A stretch of 64,000 nt of DNA from Pseudoalteromonas lipolytica (lineage in GTDB: Bacteria; Pseudomonadota; Gammaproteobacteria; Enterobacterales; Alteromonadaceae), in contig NZ_LJTC01000001.1 in NCBI RefSeq assembly GCF_001306915.1, positions 362,902 to 426,901 of the forward strand. Direction: 5' to 3'. The notes under the pieces are model-generated. The model was not told the origin of the DNA. It saw nothing but the letters and a program-made list of their open reading frames with translations, and did not search any database. The position numbers and the translations under genes were made by a program. Positions 29,323 to 37,032 of the stretch are shown piece after piece; within the stretch, counting starts at the first letter, position 1; each line of letters starts with the position of its first letter.

Positions 29323-32085
29323 TTATTCAGCTTCTTGTTCGGCTTTGTTAATTTGTTCTTTTAAGAACTGAGCCACCTTAGAGTATTCAATTTCGAAACT
29401 ATCTCTAAGTGCAATTAATTCGTCGCTTGTAGGCTCGCCTTCTTTGCAGGTTTGTTCAAATCCAGCGGCAAGCTCAGCAACCTTCATTGCTCCTATGGTT
29501 TTCGAAATTGACTTTAGCTGATGGCAAGAAGTGATAATTTTATCTAAATCATATTCTATAACCCCAGCGTTTACCTCTTTACTGAGTTGATTACTCTGTT
29601 CTAAATACATCTTAAAGAAACGTAGCTTCTTCGCTTCATCATTGACATATTTACCTAGCACATCCATATCAATTGGTGTTGTAAGTTTTTTACTTTCCAA
29701 TTTTGCAGCTTCTGGGTTTGCTTTATAAGCACATTTATGAAGTGTTCCTTCAAGCACATTTAGCTCAACAGGTTTTGTAATGTAATCGTTCATGCCTATG
29801 CTTAAACAACGCTCTTTTTCACCTTTAAGCGCATTAGCTGTTATAGCAATTACATAAGGCTGGGCGTTGATATCTTCAAGTTGCGATGCTTCATGGCGTA
29901 TTTTTTCTACCATATCGTAACCAGACATTTTTGGCATGTGTAAATCAGTTAAAATAATAGAGTGCTTACCTTCACGCCATGCTTCTAAACCTTTCTCACC
30001 ATTTTCAGCCATTTCAACACCATAGCCTAGTAGATGTAGCTGATCGGTCAGCACTTGCTGATTTAGCACGTTATCTTCAACAAGAAGTACTAACTTGTTT
30101 TCTTCACGAGCCTTATCAACACTTAGGTAGTCGTTAAATGATTTGGTAGAAGAAATTTGTTTAGGCTTATGTAACCCAGCTGCCACGAGAAGTGACATCA
30201 TAAAGTTTGACTTACATAATGGTACTGCATTTAGATAAAAAATATTCTTATGATTTACGGCAGCTTCATCTAATCTACTTAATACGATAACTTGCTGATT
30301 ATTATCTTCTAAAGTGTAAAGTAAGCGACGTAAGATATAGTTAATATCTTCCATGGTTTCGATCCCATCAAGGATCCAAATCAGCTCTTTTCGGTCCTGC
30401 TCAACTTCAATTTGCTCATTGTTTTGGGCGATAACTGGTGTTGCCCCCATAAATGATAAATAACGTGCCAGTAATTTTTTTCGACCGTCATGATTAGAGA
30501 CCACAACAACTCTTTGATCTTTCATGACTTGTTTGTGAGCATAATCAACTTTACCTTGCGTACTAAAAGGTAATTCAACGACAAACTCACTGCCAATACC
30601 TAAGTCACTGGTTACAGAAATTGTACCCAACATTAGTTCGGTTAAGCTTTTACAAATCGATAAACCTAACCCTGTGCCACCGTATTCGCGGGTTATTGAC
30701 CCTTCAGCTTGAATAAATGGATTAAATATTTCGCGAAGCTGCGCTTGCGTCATCCCTTTACCGTTATCTAATACACTAAAGCGTAATGTGTAGTGATCAG
30801 TGGTGTTTTGTGCAACCTCCACCGAAATTTTTACATGACCTTTTTGCTTGTCGTCTGTGCTAGTGAACTTAATTGCATTACTACATAGATTGTAAAGTAC
30901 TTGGCGAACTCGTACCGTGTCGCCAATTAGGTTTGTTGGGATATCGGGCGCAATAGCGAGCTCTAGTTCAAGGTCACGCTTTTTGGCAACCGATGATAAA
31001 ACACGGGCAACTTCTTCAATCGTGTCAGATACTGAAAAAGGAATGTTATCGATATTTAATTTACCCGCTTCGATTTTCGAGAAATCGAGAATGTCATCTA
31101 ATATCCCTAATAACGAAAATGCAGAATCACGAATAATTGTACTTAGTCTATGTTGCGCCCCATCAAGCTCTGTTTGGCGAAGTAAATCAATTGTGCCAAT
31201 AACACCGTTCATTGGGGTGCGAATCTCATGGCTCATGGTAGCCAAGAAAGTGGTTTTAGTTTCGTTTGCTTGTTCAGCTTTTAGAGTTGCTTGCTCAAGA
31301 GCGAGAGTACGATTTTGTACCTCTGTCTCTAGGCTGTTTTGTAATTTTTGCAAATCAGCTTGTGCTGCTTTGTTCTCGGTAATTGCTGATTCAACTTTTT
31401 TAAGTAATTGATTTACATGCTTTGCGACAGAGTCTAGGCCAAAGTCAAGGGTTTCAGTTACTTGCCCTTGGTAGTCCGCATTGTCAGTAATAGCTTTTAG
31501 CTCTTTATTTAACGATGAACTACTTTTACTAAAACGCTTATTGATAAAAATACTCAGCGCAACAGATAATATAATTAAAGCTAGAAGCGTTAAGCCAGCA
31601 AGACCGATTGAAAGCACAGAAGATTGTGTAATAGGCTGCTCAATAGGGTGTTGTTTCACAATTAACTCGCCAACAGGCTGGTCATTAAATTCAAGAACAG
31701 TATGTATTAGTGTTTTTTCAGCTAGTTGTTGATTGACTTTAGTGGGTTGAATAAGCTCTTTGTTGTTTGCATAAACTAAAGAAACATCACCGTTAAACTC
31801 GTATCTATATAAATAGTAATCAAAGCCAGTATTAAGAAGTAAGCTTAAATCCAGTACTTCTTTTACTTTATCTTGCCCAGGCATTGTTAAAGCACTAACA
31901 AGGGGGGCACGCAATTGATTTGAAACTTGAATGGCCGTTAAATTTGGCTGCAACTCTTTTACTGGTGCTTCATCATTAGTTGGATAAAACGAAAAAGCAA
32001 CGACCGCTAACAGGGTGATGACGAGATTCGTAATTATAAAAAGCGGTAGTAAGCCTTTTACAGGTGAATTCGATTTACTTGGCAT
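29323..32085 (-). CDS. BarA-like hybrid sensor histidine kinase
   Basis: 920 residues: membrane helix (about 11-31), periplasmic sensor (35-155), second helix (157-182), coiled coil, HisKA with SHEIRTPMNGVIG (H286), HATPase (GGTGLGLSICKS), a degenerate receiver (about 520-640, lacking the usual acidic pair and phospho-Asp), a true receiver (D714 in ILTDLHMPKMSG) and an HPt (H855 in HQLKSISKTIG). The layout resembles BarA, which drives UvrY/GacA and the Csr system. A role upstream of CsrA is tempting but inferred. It has no neighbouring regulator. Confidence 0.82.
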   Translation of the reverse strand: MPSKSNSPVKGLLPLFIITNLVITLLAVVAFSFYPTNDEAPVKELQPNLTAIQVSNQLRAPLVSALTMPGQDKVKEVLDLSLLLNTGFDYYLYRYEFNGDVSLVYANNKELIQPTKVNQQLAEKTLIHTVLEFNDQPVGELIVKQHPIEQPITQSSVLSIGLAGLTLLALIILSVALSIFINKRFSKSSSSLNKELKAITDNADYQGQVTETLDFGLDSVAKHVNQLLKKVESAITENKAAQADLQKLQNSLETEVQNRTLALEQATLKAEQANETKTTFLATMSHEIRTPMNGVIGTIDLLRQTELDGAQHRLSTIIRDSAFSLLGILDDILDFSKIEAGKLNIDNIPFSVSDTIEEVARVLSSVAKKRDLELELAIAPDIPTNLIGDTVRVRQVLYNLCSNAIKFTSTDDKQKGHVKISVEVAQNTTDHYTLRFSVLDNGKGMTQAQLREIFNPFIQAEGSITREYGGTGLGLSICKSLTELMLGTISVTSDLGIGSEFVVELPFSTQGKVDYAHKQVMKDQRVVVVSNHDGRKKLLARYLSFMGATPVIAQNNEQIEVEQDRKELIWILDGIETMEDINYILRRLLYTLEDNNQQVIVLSRLDEAAVNHKNIFYLNAVPLCKSNFMMSLLVAAGLHKPKQISSTKSFNDYLSVDKAREENKLVLLVEDNVLNQQVLTDQLHLLGYGVEMAENGEKGLEAWREGKHSIILTDLHMPKMSGYDMVEKIRHEASQLEDINAQPYVIAITANALKGEKERCLSIGMNDYITKPVELNVLEGTLHKCAYKANPEAAKLESKKLTTPIDMDVLGKYVNDEAKKLRFFKMYLEQSNQLSKEVNAGVIEYDLDKIITSCHQLKSISKTIGAMKVAELAAGFEQTCKEGEPTSDELIALRDSFEIEYSKVAQFLKEQINKAEQEAE

Positions 32086-32306
32086 GGTTCTTATCCAACA
32101 ATTTTACAGCTAGGTACATTTCCTTGATATTTAGACAATCCTACCATCTGTGAAGAAAAATTCATCACGTTTTTAACAGAGGTAACTCTTTTATGATGAG
32201 AGTCAATTTAAAAGCATAAAAGTTGTTGGTTAAATAAGCTAAAAACTATTGAAAACAGCAATCTTGATTGAAAACTGTGCAAACAGTTAGAATCCTCAAA
32301 AAAAAG
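32086..32306. other. Non-coding region before the tRNA array
   Basis: AT-rich intergenic DNA between the hybrid-kinase start and the tRNA promoter. No gene or repeat was seen. Confidence 0.3.
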
Positions 32307-32335
32307 TTGACTTGAGAAGGCAAAACCCGTTTAAT
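32307..32335 (+). promoter_or_regulatory. Promoter of the tRNA-Phe/Thr operon
   Basis: TTGACT (-35, 32307-32312) and TTTAAT (-10, 32330-32335) are separated by exactly 17 bp. A GC-rich ACGCCGCAC follows, which looks like the discriminator of a stringently controlled stable-RNA promoter, directly before the first tRNA at 32345. Confidence 0.7.
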
Positions 32336-32344
32336 ACGCCGCAC

Positions 32345-32420
32345 GCCCAGATAGCTCAGTCGGTAGAGCAGAGGATTGAAAATCCTCGTGTCGGTGGTTC
32401 GATTCCGCCTCTGGGCACCA
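32345..32420 (+). tRNA. tRNA-Phe (GAA), copy 1
   Basis: 76 nt with encoded CCA. Acceptor stem GCCCAGA/TCTGGGC, anticodon GAA in GGATTGAAAATCC, and T-loop GGTTCGATTCC. It is the first gene of the array after the promoter. Confidence 0.98.
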
Positions 32421-32490
32421 TTATTTAGTATATTGGTGTTTAACTTATGATTTAAACATCAATATCGTGCTAAGCACACAGATTTAGTGT

Positions 32491-32566
<76 letters not shown>

Positions 32567-32592
32567 TTTATTTTTAAACGAAAGTTTAAAAT

Positions 32593-32655
32593 GCCCAGAT
32601 AGCTCACTCGGTAGAGCCATCGGGAATTGCATTGAAAATCCTTGTTGATTTTCTG
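32593..32655 (+). pseudogene. Chimeric tRNA-Phe-like fragment, copy A
   Basis: The first 25 or so bases (GCCCAGATAGCTCACTCGG, then TAGAGC) match the 5' half of tRNA-Phe. A foreign stretch, CATCGGGAATTGC, follows, then ATTGAAAATCC as in the anticodon arm, and then TTGTTGATTTTCTGCAT in place of the 3' half. The variable, T and acceptor 3' parts and the CCA are absent, so it cannot be a normal tRNA. A closely related copy lies at 33125. Confidence 0.75.
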
Positions 32656-32671
32656 CATAAAGCTAAATTTT

Positions 32672-32747
32672 GCCCAGATAGCTCAGTCGGTAGAGCAGAG
32701 GATTGAAAATCCTCGTGTCGGTGGTTCGATTCCGCCTCTGGGCACCA
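32672..32747 (+). tRNA. tRNA-Phe (GAA), copy 2
   Basis: Identical over 76 nt to copy 1. It lies 17 bp after the chimeric fragment. Confidence 0.98.
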
Positions 32748-32804
32748 TTATTTGATAATCTCTTTTAAAGTGATTATAGTGCACAACGCACACGATTTTA
32801 GTGT

Positions 32805-32880
<76 letters not shown>

Positions 32881-32888
32881 TTTATTTT

Positions 32889-32964
32889 GCCCAGATAGCT
32901 CAGTCGGTAGAGCAGAGGATTGAAAATCCTCGTGTCGGTGGTTCGATTCCGCCTCTGGGCACCA
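32889..32964 (+). tRNA. tRNA-Phe (GAA), copy 3
   Basis: Identical to copy 1 and only 8 bp after tRNA-Thr copy 2. Confidence 0.98.
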
Positions 32965-33013
32965 TTATTTATAATCACAACGTGATTAAGTGCATAGCAC
33001 ACAAATTCAGTGT

Positions 33014-33089
<76 letters not shown>

Positions 33090-33124
33090 TTTATTTAAAC
33101 ATCAAGCATCTAGCTTTTTGTTAT

Positions 33125-33188
33125 GCCCAGATAGCTCAGTCGATAGAGCCATCGGGAGTTGCATTGAAAATCCTTGTTGATATTCTGC
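33125..33188 (+). pseudogene. Chimeric tRNA-Phe-like fragment, copy B
   Basis: Same build as the fragment at 32593: tRNA-Phe 5' half (with a G-to-A change in CGATAGAGC), CATCGGGAGTTGC, ATTGAAAATCC, TTGTTGATATTCTGCAT. Only about six substitutions and one indel separate the two copies over 79-80 bp. Both stand directly before a complete tRNA-Phe. Confidence 0.75.
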
Positions 33189-33204
33189 ATAAAACTAAGT
33201 TTTT

Positions 33205-33280
33205 GCCCAGATAGCTCAGTCGGTAGAGCAGAGGATTGAAAATCCTCGTGTCGGTGGTTCGATTCCGCCTCTGGGCACCA
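33205..33280 (+). tRNA. tRNA-Phe (GAA), copy 4, island attachment site
   Basis: Complete and identical to the other copies. Its 3' 45 nt plus two following bases are repeated at 40324-40370, so an element integrated here and rebuilt the gene. Confidence 0.98.
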
Positions 33281-33282
33281 TT
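33236..33282 (+). other. attL, left end of the island in tRNA-Phe
   Basis: 47 bp from the anticodon arm (TTGAAAATCC) through CCATT, identical to 40324-40370. The left copy is continuous with a full tRNA. Confidence 0.9.
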
Positions 33283-33533
33283 TTTCCTAGCCTCCCGCTG
33301 AAATCTAAAATATCGTTTCCTACTAAAACATACTTTCCCTACAAAAATACCTGTATTCGTCGTAACTGACGGAGGCGATTTTGCGAACGCCAGAAAGCAA
33401 AAAACCGCGATAAAGAAACTCAGATTAAGTTTGGCGACTTAAGTTTCTAACGCGGCTTTCATAAACAACTCAAAATGTTTATATGGCTATATTAGCTGTA
33501 GGGTAATCCTGTGTCTAGTGGTAAGCCAAAAAA
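33283..33533. other. Island left-end non-coding DNA with a long stem-loop
   Basis: No gene is seen. Nested complementary blocks CCGCG, AGAAACT and TTAAGT (33405-33430) pair with ACTTAA, AGTTTCT and CGCGG (33437-33455), forming an interrupted stem of about 18 bp. There is no T-run, so it is not a typical terminator; it could be an att-accessory site or a leader. Confidence 0.45.
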
Positions 33534-34352
33534 TTGCTGACTAACGTTCCAGTCGAATTTCAATTGACTAGAAAATTAAAAAATAATTTTTCATCAAGCC
33601 TAAATACGGTAAGTGAGCATTGCGGCAAAAAGAAACAAGTGTTCTTTGCTTTAGAAGTCCTTGCAGCTACAAAATCAGATACTCAAACATTAATTTTGGG
33701 GCATATTGCATATCACCATGCTAAGCATGGTAAATTTAACTCATCAGCGTCAGCAATCGCTAAACATTTAAGTTATTCTATAAATGCAGTCAAAAATGGT
33801 CTTAAAAAGCTTCTAGAGCCACTAAAAGACGAAAAAGAGCCTTTGCTAATTGAGTCTGCTAATCCTTCGAGCTATAGCCGCACATTGCATTTAAATGTAA
33901 AACACCCTTTAGGCTATCGTTTATTGCAAAGCTACACGCAGATGCTTAATAAACAACAGTCGAGCAACACACTACGCTTATACTCAGTTCAGCTTCATTT
34001 ATTTGATTCTAAAAGTCGCTATGACTCTCGACATCAACATAAAATGCTCATGCTCCAAGCTTTGATAACCAGTAAAATTAAAGCTGGTAAAATTGTCACA
34101 AGAAATAAACGCGATACATACCAGCAAAGCATTTCACAGCTTGCAAGTAAGTTAGGTTGGGCATATATGACTGTTAAATCGCTAATTGAAACTATGCTAG
34201 AAGTTGGCCTGCTTTCTGCGGTGAAAGAAAAGCTTAAGCATGTATGTAAATTTGTGTTTAGGTTTAAGCTGCCGGTTAAAGTTAAATCTAAGAATACACA
34301 TAGTATTCAACTCCCGATTTCAGCCCCAATAGAGCGTTATAGAAACAAGTAA
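33534..34352 (+). CDS. Putative DNA-binding protein with two HTH regions
   Basis: 272 residues, lysine-rich, with no recognised family. Two stretches read like helix-turn-helix or winged-helix units: ASAIAKHLSYSINAVKNGLKKL (given in two halves: ASAIAKHLSY and SINAVKNGLK) near residue 80, and SISQLASKLGWAYMTVKSLI near residue 205. That two-domain plan recalls plasmid replication initiators and phage regulators. TTG 33534 is the first start in frame and has no clear ribosome-binding site, so the N-terminus is uncertain. Confidence 0.55.
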   Translation: MLTNVPVEFQLTRKLKNNFSSSLNTVSEHCGKKKQVFFALEVLAATKSDTQTLILGHIAYHHAKHGKFNSSASAIAKHLSYSINAVKNGLKKLLEPLKDEKEPLLIESANPSSYSRTLHLNVKHPLGYRLLQSYTQMLNKQQSSNTLRLYSVQLHLFDSKSRYDSRHQHKMLMLQALITSKIKAGKIVTRNKRDTYQQSISQLASKLGWAYMTVKSLIETMLEVGLLSAVKEKLKHVCKFVFRFKLPVKVKSKNTHSIQLPISAPIERYRNK

Positions 34353-34671
34353 ATAAACTATTAACTTAATTATATGATTACCGTTTAGGTAAGGCTTACC
34401 AGTGCCTGCTAAAGCCTAGTTATAGACCCCTTCTATCACAATTTTAAAAAAAGTAATGTTTATCTGCCTATAGCGGCATACAAACAGTAAATTTATTTTT
34501 TGATAACTCGTTAAAACCCTTATTTTCCTATAAAATCGGCCATCTAATTAAATTAATGATAGCTCTTTAGGCAATAATTTTATTTAGTGTTTAACCAATT
34601 GAAGTTAGTGCTAACTGAGGGGTAATCAGTGATGGCTTTAAATAATAAATTAATAAAAAAATAAATAGGAT
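34353..34671. other. Non-coding region inside the island
   Basis: 319 bp of AT-rich DNA between the HTH gene and the acetyltransferase-like gene. A small perfect hairpin GTTAGTGCTAAC lies at about 34604-34615. No gene was seen; it probably holds the promoter for the following gene. Confidence 0.3.
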
Positions 34672-34677
34672 TTGAAT

Positions 34678-35232
34678 TTGGGCAGTTACATAGGAAAGTA
34701 TCGACGTCTTAGAGAACAAGTTGCTAGCACAGTAGTTGAAATTTTTATTGATGCGTACCCTGAACTAAATGGACACCTAAAAATCACAGATATAAATGAC
34801 AGGGCTTTGCAATATTTAAATCACACATGGAAACCTCATCCTGATCTCTGTCGCAGAGTCGGTACCCCTGATGAGTGGTTAAATGTTGTGAGAAGTTATC
34901 GAACAAGTTACTCCTCTAGAATTGAAGCTGCAATTTGGTATGATGATGAACTCTGCGCGCTTCTGCTTGGCAAACCTTCAAAGAAAAAGTTGATACTCAA
35001 GATTAATTTTTTAGAAGGTAATTATGAAGGGGAATTAAAGGGGTTGCGTCTTCGGATTGCAGCGCTATATGCCGAGTCCTTTGCGTTCTCATTAGGCATA
35101 GAGTGGGTTGGTGTGCAATCTCCATATCCTGGCGCTGTAGAATTATATAAAGAAGAGGGTTATACAGAAAAGGATCCCTACGATCATTCAAATGATGCGT
35201 TGTGTAAAAGGTTGGATTTCGATGAGCAGTAA
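34678..35232 (+). CDS. GNAT-like acetyltransferase candidate
   Basis: About 184 residues. The C-terminal part, LRIAALYAESFAFSLGIEWVGVQ then PYPGAVELYKEEGYTEKDPY, reads like the last helix and strands of a GNAT acetyltransferase (AVxLYxxxGY). The acetyl-CoA loop (Q/RxxGxG/A) is not clear, so the assignment rests on the C-terminus alone. TTG 34678 has AGGA seven bases upstream; TTG 34672 is also possible. A small basic protein gene follows after 73 bp. Confidence 0.5.
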   Translation: MGSYIGKYRRLREQVASTVVEIFIDAYPELNGHLKITDINDRALQYLNHTWKPHPDLCRRVGTPDEWLNVVRSYRTSYSSRIEAAIWYDDELCALLLGKPSKKKLILKINFLEGNYEGELKGLRLRIAALYAESFAFSLGIEWVGVQSPYPGAVELYKEEGYTEKDPYDHSNDALCKRLDFDEQ

Positions 35233-35305
35233 AGTAATTTTGAAAAAAAAAGAAATTTATTGTAGTATTATTTATAGCCAAAATGCAGATGCATAAGGAG
35301 TTAAC

Positions 35306-35512
35306 ATGAAATTCCAATTAGTAAGGCAAAAAAGAGCTCCAAAACGGGTACAAAAGGTTGAAACTGATATAAGTTTAGACTTTGATCTGAATTTAGCCTT
35401 TAAGCGTTTAGACGCACTTACCAAATCTTCAAAAGTTAAAAGTCGTATATCTAGACCCATAAACACTAGGGCAGAAATGATTGAAAATGGTGGGATGACC
35501 ATTAAATCATAA
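35306..35512 (+). CDS. Small basic protein, unknown
   Basis: 68 residues, rich in Lys/Arg (KFQLVRQKRAPKRVQKVETD at the start), with a short central helix (LDFDLNLAFKRLDALTKSS) and a tail SRPINTRAEMIENGGMTIKS. AAGGAG five bases before ATG 35306 is a near-ideal ribosome-binding site, and a strong terminator follows. It is probably transcribed with, or just after, the acetyltransferase-like gene. It could be a partner protein or an antitoxin, but no family is recognised. Confidence 0.6.
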   Translation: MKFQLVRQKRAPKRVQKVETDISLDFDLNLAFKRLDALTKSSKVKSRISRPINTRAEMIENGGMTIKS

Positions 35513-35526
35513 TCTAAAAAATTTAG

Positions 35527-35557
35527 AAAAACGCTAGCATTTGCTAGCGTTTTTTTT
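35527..35557 (+). terminator. Terminator after the small basic gene
   Basis: A perfect 13-bp stem AAAAACGCTAGCA/TGCTAGCGTTTTT with a 2-base loop and further T residues. Confidence 0.92.
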
Positions 35558-35608
35558 GCCCACCGCGTCACTCCTGCGAAGCAATAGGGGAGTGACGCGG
35601 TGGGCAAA
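35555..35608. repeat. Perfect 20-bp GC-rich palindrome
   Basis: TTTGCCCACCGCGTCACTCC at 35555-35574 pairs perfectly with its reverse complement at 35589-35608 across a 14-base loop. The GTCACTCCTGCGAAG-type core resembles REP-like palindromes scattered in many proteobacterial genomes. It overlaps the T-run of the preceding terminator. Its high GC contrasts with the surrounding island. Confidence 0.85.
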
Positions 35609-35639
35609 CCCAGCCGTACCAACAGGCATGTTACTTTTG

Positions 35640-35879
35640 TTGAAGTTATGGGCGGGTTATGCCATTATCTAATTACTTACTTAACGAGGCCATCGGTCAT
35701 CGTATCTTTAAAACAAAGCTTTCAGCTTTGTCATTTCGAAAAGCTACCAACGTGATGTAGCTATAAGCCAAAAAGTTAACTTTTCTTAATCAATAGCTAG
35801 TGCTTTATTGCATTAGCTTGATTTAATTTTGTGTATACGAAATTCATGAAAAAATACTTATATGGCGCTTAAAAAGGAG
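35640..35879. other. Non-coding island DNA
   Basis: No gene was seen. A short palindrome, AAAGCTTTCAGCTTT, is at about 35714. The stretch leads into the inverted-end element at 35880. Confidence 0.3.
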
Positions 35880-36100
35880 ACTTGTTATCACTTAACTAAC
35901 CAGTGCTAAGCACACTTGATTTGCGTTTTATTTTGTACACCCAATAGGGAAACATTTAAGGCGAGGCTATTTAGGCCATTTTGAACTTTGTGCCTCTATT
36001 CGTATTTATACGAAAATTGTACGCTCCAACGTGCAATTGGCATTTAAAACTTACCTTTTGGATAAATAGGTTCAATTAGTTAGTTAAGTGCATAACAGGT
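35880..36100. repeat. ~220-bp element with imperfect inverted ends before the recombinase gene
   Basis: Left arm ACTTGTTATCACTTAACTAAC (35880-35900, shown to 20 bases as CTTGTTATCACTTAACTAAC) pairs with GTTAGTTAAGTGCATAACAG from 36079, with one mismatch and one bulge. The interior has more palindromes: TTCGTATTTATACGAA (35999-36014) and AATTGTACG/CGTGCAATT (about 36015-36040). It ends 29 bp before the recombinase ATG. It may be a recombination site, an origin, a MITE-like insertion or a structured RNA. Confidence 0.6.
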
Positions 36101-36129
36101 TATTTTAAATCATCACTTATTGGTGGCTT

Positions 36130-37014
36130 ATGAGTAACTTAAAGTACCAACTACAAGGCTTAATGCTAAGAAATCAAGATGGTAGCTACAGCACACAGGC
36201 TGGGCGAAAAAAGGCGTTAGTGCAACTTGCTGCACAGCTTAAAGAAGGTGGGTTTCGATTAAAATCGGTTCATTCATTAAAGCCAAAACACGTAAATTAT
36301 CTGATAGAGCGCTGGCAAGCTGAAAAGCTTTCGCCAGGAACAATTAAAAACCGCGTTGGGCACATTAGATGGTGGGCTGAAAAAGTCGGAAAATCATCGA
36401 TGCTGCCAAAATCAAATAACAGTGCAAACCAAGCAATATCACTTAACTTAGAAAAGCGCAGTTACATTCCAACTGATTCAAAAGCCAAAGAGCTAGACTT
36501 AGCCAAGCTCGAAAAAATTACAGATCACTACGTGCAGTTATCACTAAAGCTTCAGTTAGAGTTTGGGCTTCGTAGAGAAGAAGCTATTAAGTTTAAGCCT
36601 AATTTTGCCATACGTGGTGAACAACTCGTTTTAAAATCATCTTGGACTAAAGGTGGTCGTACTAGGACTTTACCAATAAGAACCGACTCTCAGCGTGCCT
36701 TATTAAATGAAATACAGCAAACTGTAGGTGGCGGTGCATTGATCAGGCCTGATAAAAACTACAAGCAGCAATTAAAAAGCTACGAATGGCAAACAAGCCG
36801 TGTTGGTCTAGATAAAAATCATGGATTACGTCACAAGTATGCCCAAAAACGCTACTTGGAACTAACAGCTAGAAAAGCCCCAATTAGCGGTGGTCTAAAA
36901 AGCAAAGAATTAACAGTAGAACAGAAAGTTATTGATAAAGAAGCTAGATTGCAAATATCAAGCGAGCTAGGGCATAGCCGCGAACAGATCACGGTAATTT
37001 ACTTGGGTAGGTAA
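36130..37014 (+). CDS. Tyrosine recombinase, 'integrase domain' type
   Basis: 294 residues. An N-terminal SAM-like arm (LKPKHVNYLIERWQAEKLSPG, here two pieces: LKPKHVNYLIERW and QAEKLSPG) precedes a catalytic domain with Arg in LEFGLRREEAIKF, His-x-x-Arg in HGLRHKYAQ, His in LGHSREQIT and the terminal Tyr in VIYLGR. All five residues are present. It resembles the phage_int_SAM_2/Integrase_1 group common on plasmids and integrative elements of marine bacteria. It is unrelated in sequence to the integrase at 39061. Confidence 0.85.
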   Translation: MSNLKYQLQGLMLRNQDGSYSTQAGRKKALVQLAAQLKEGGFRLKSVHSLKPKHVNYLIERWQAEKLSPGTIKNRVGHIRWWAEKVGKSSMLPKSNNSANQAISLNLEKRSYIPTDSKAKELDLAKLEKITDHYVQLSLKLQLEFGLRREEAIKFKPNFAIRGEQLVLKSSWTKGGRTRTLPIRTDSQRALLNEIQQTVGGGALIRPDKNYKQQLKSYEWQTSRVGLDKNHGLRHKYAQKRYLELTARKAPISGGLKSKELTVEQKVIDKEARLQISSELGHSREQITVIYLGR

Positions 37015-37032
37015 GAGTATAGGATATCTAGC

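Noticed and set aside
34571..34620. Second integron-like attC site upstream of the acetyltransferase-like gene
   Set aside because: GTTTAAC and a short GTTAGTGCTAAC hairpin occur, but no matching arm at proper spacing was found.
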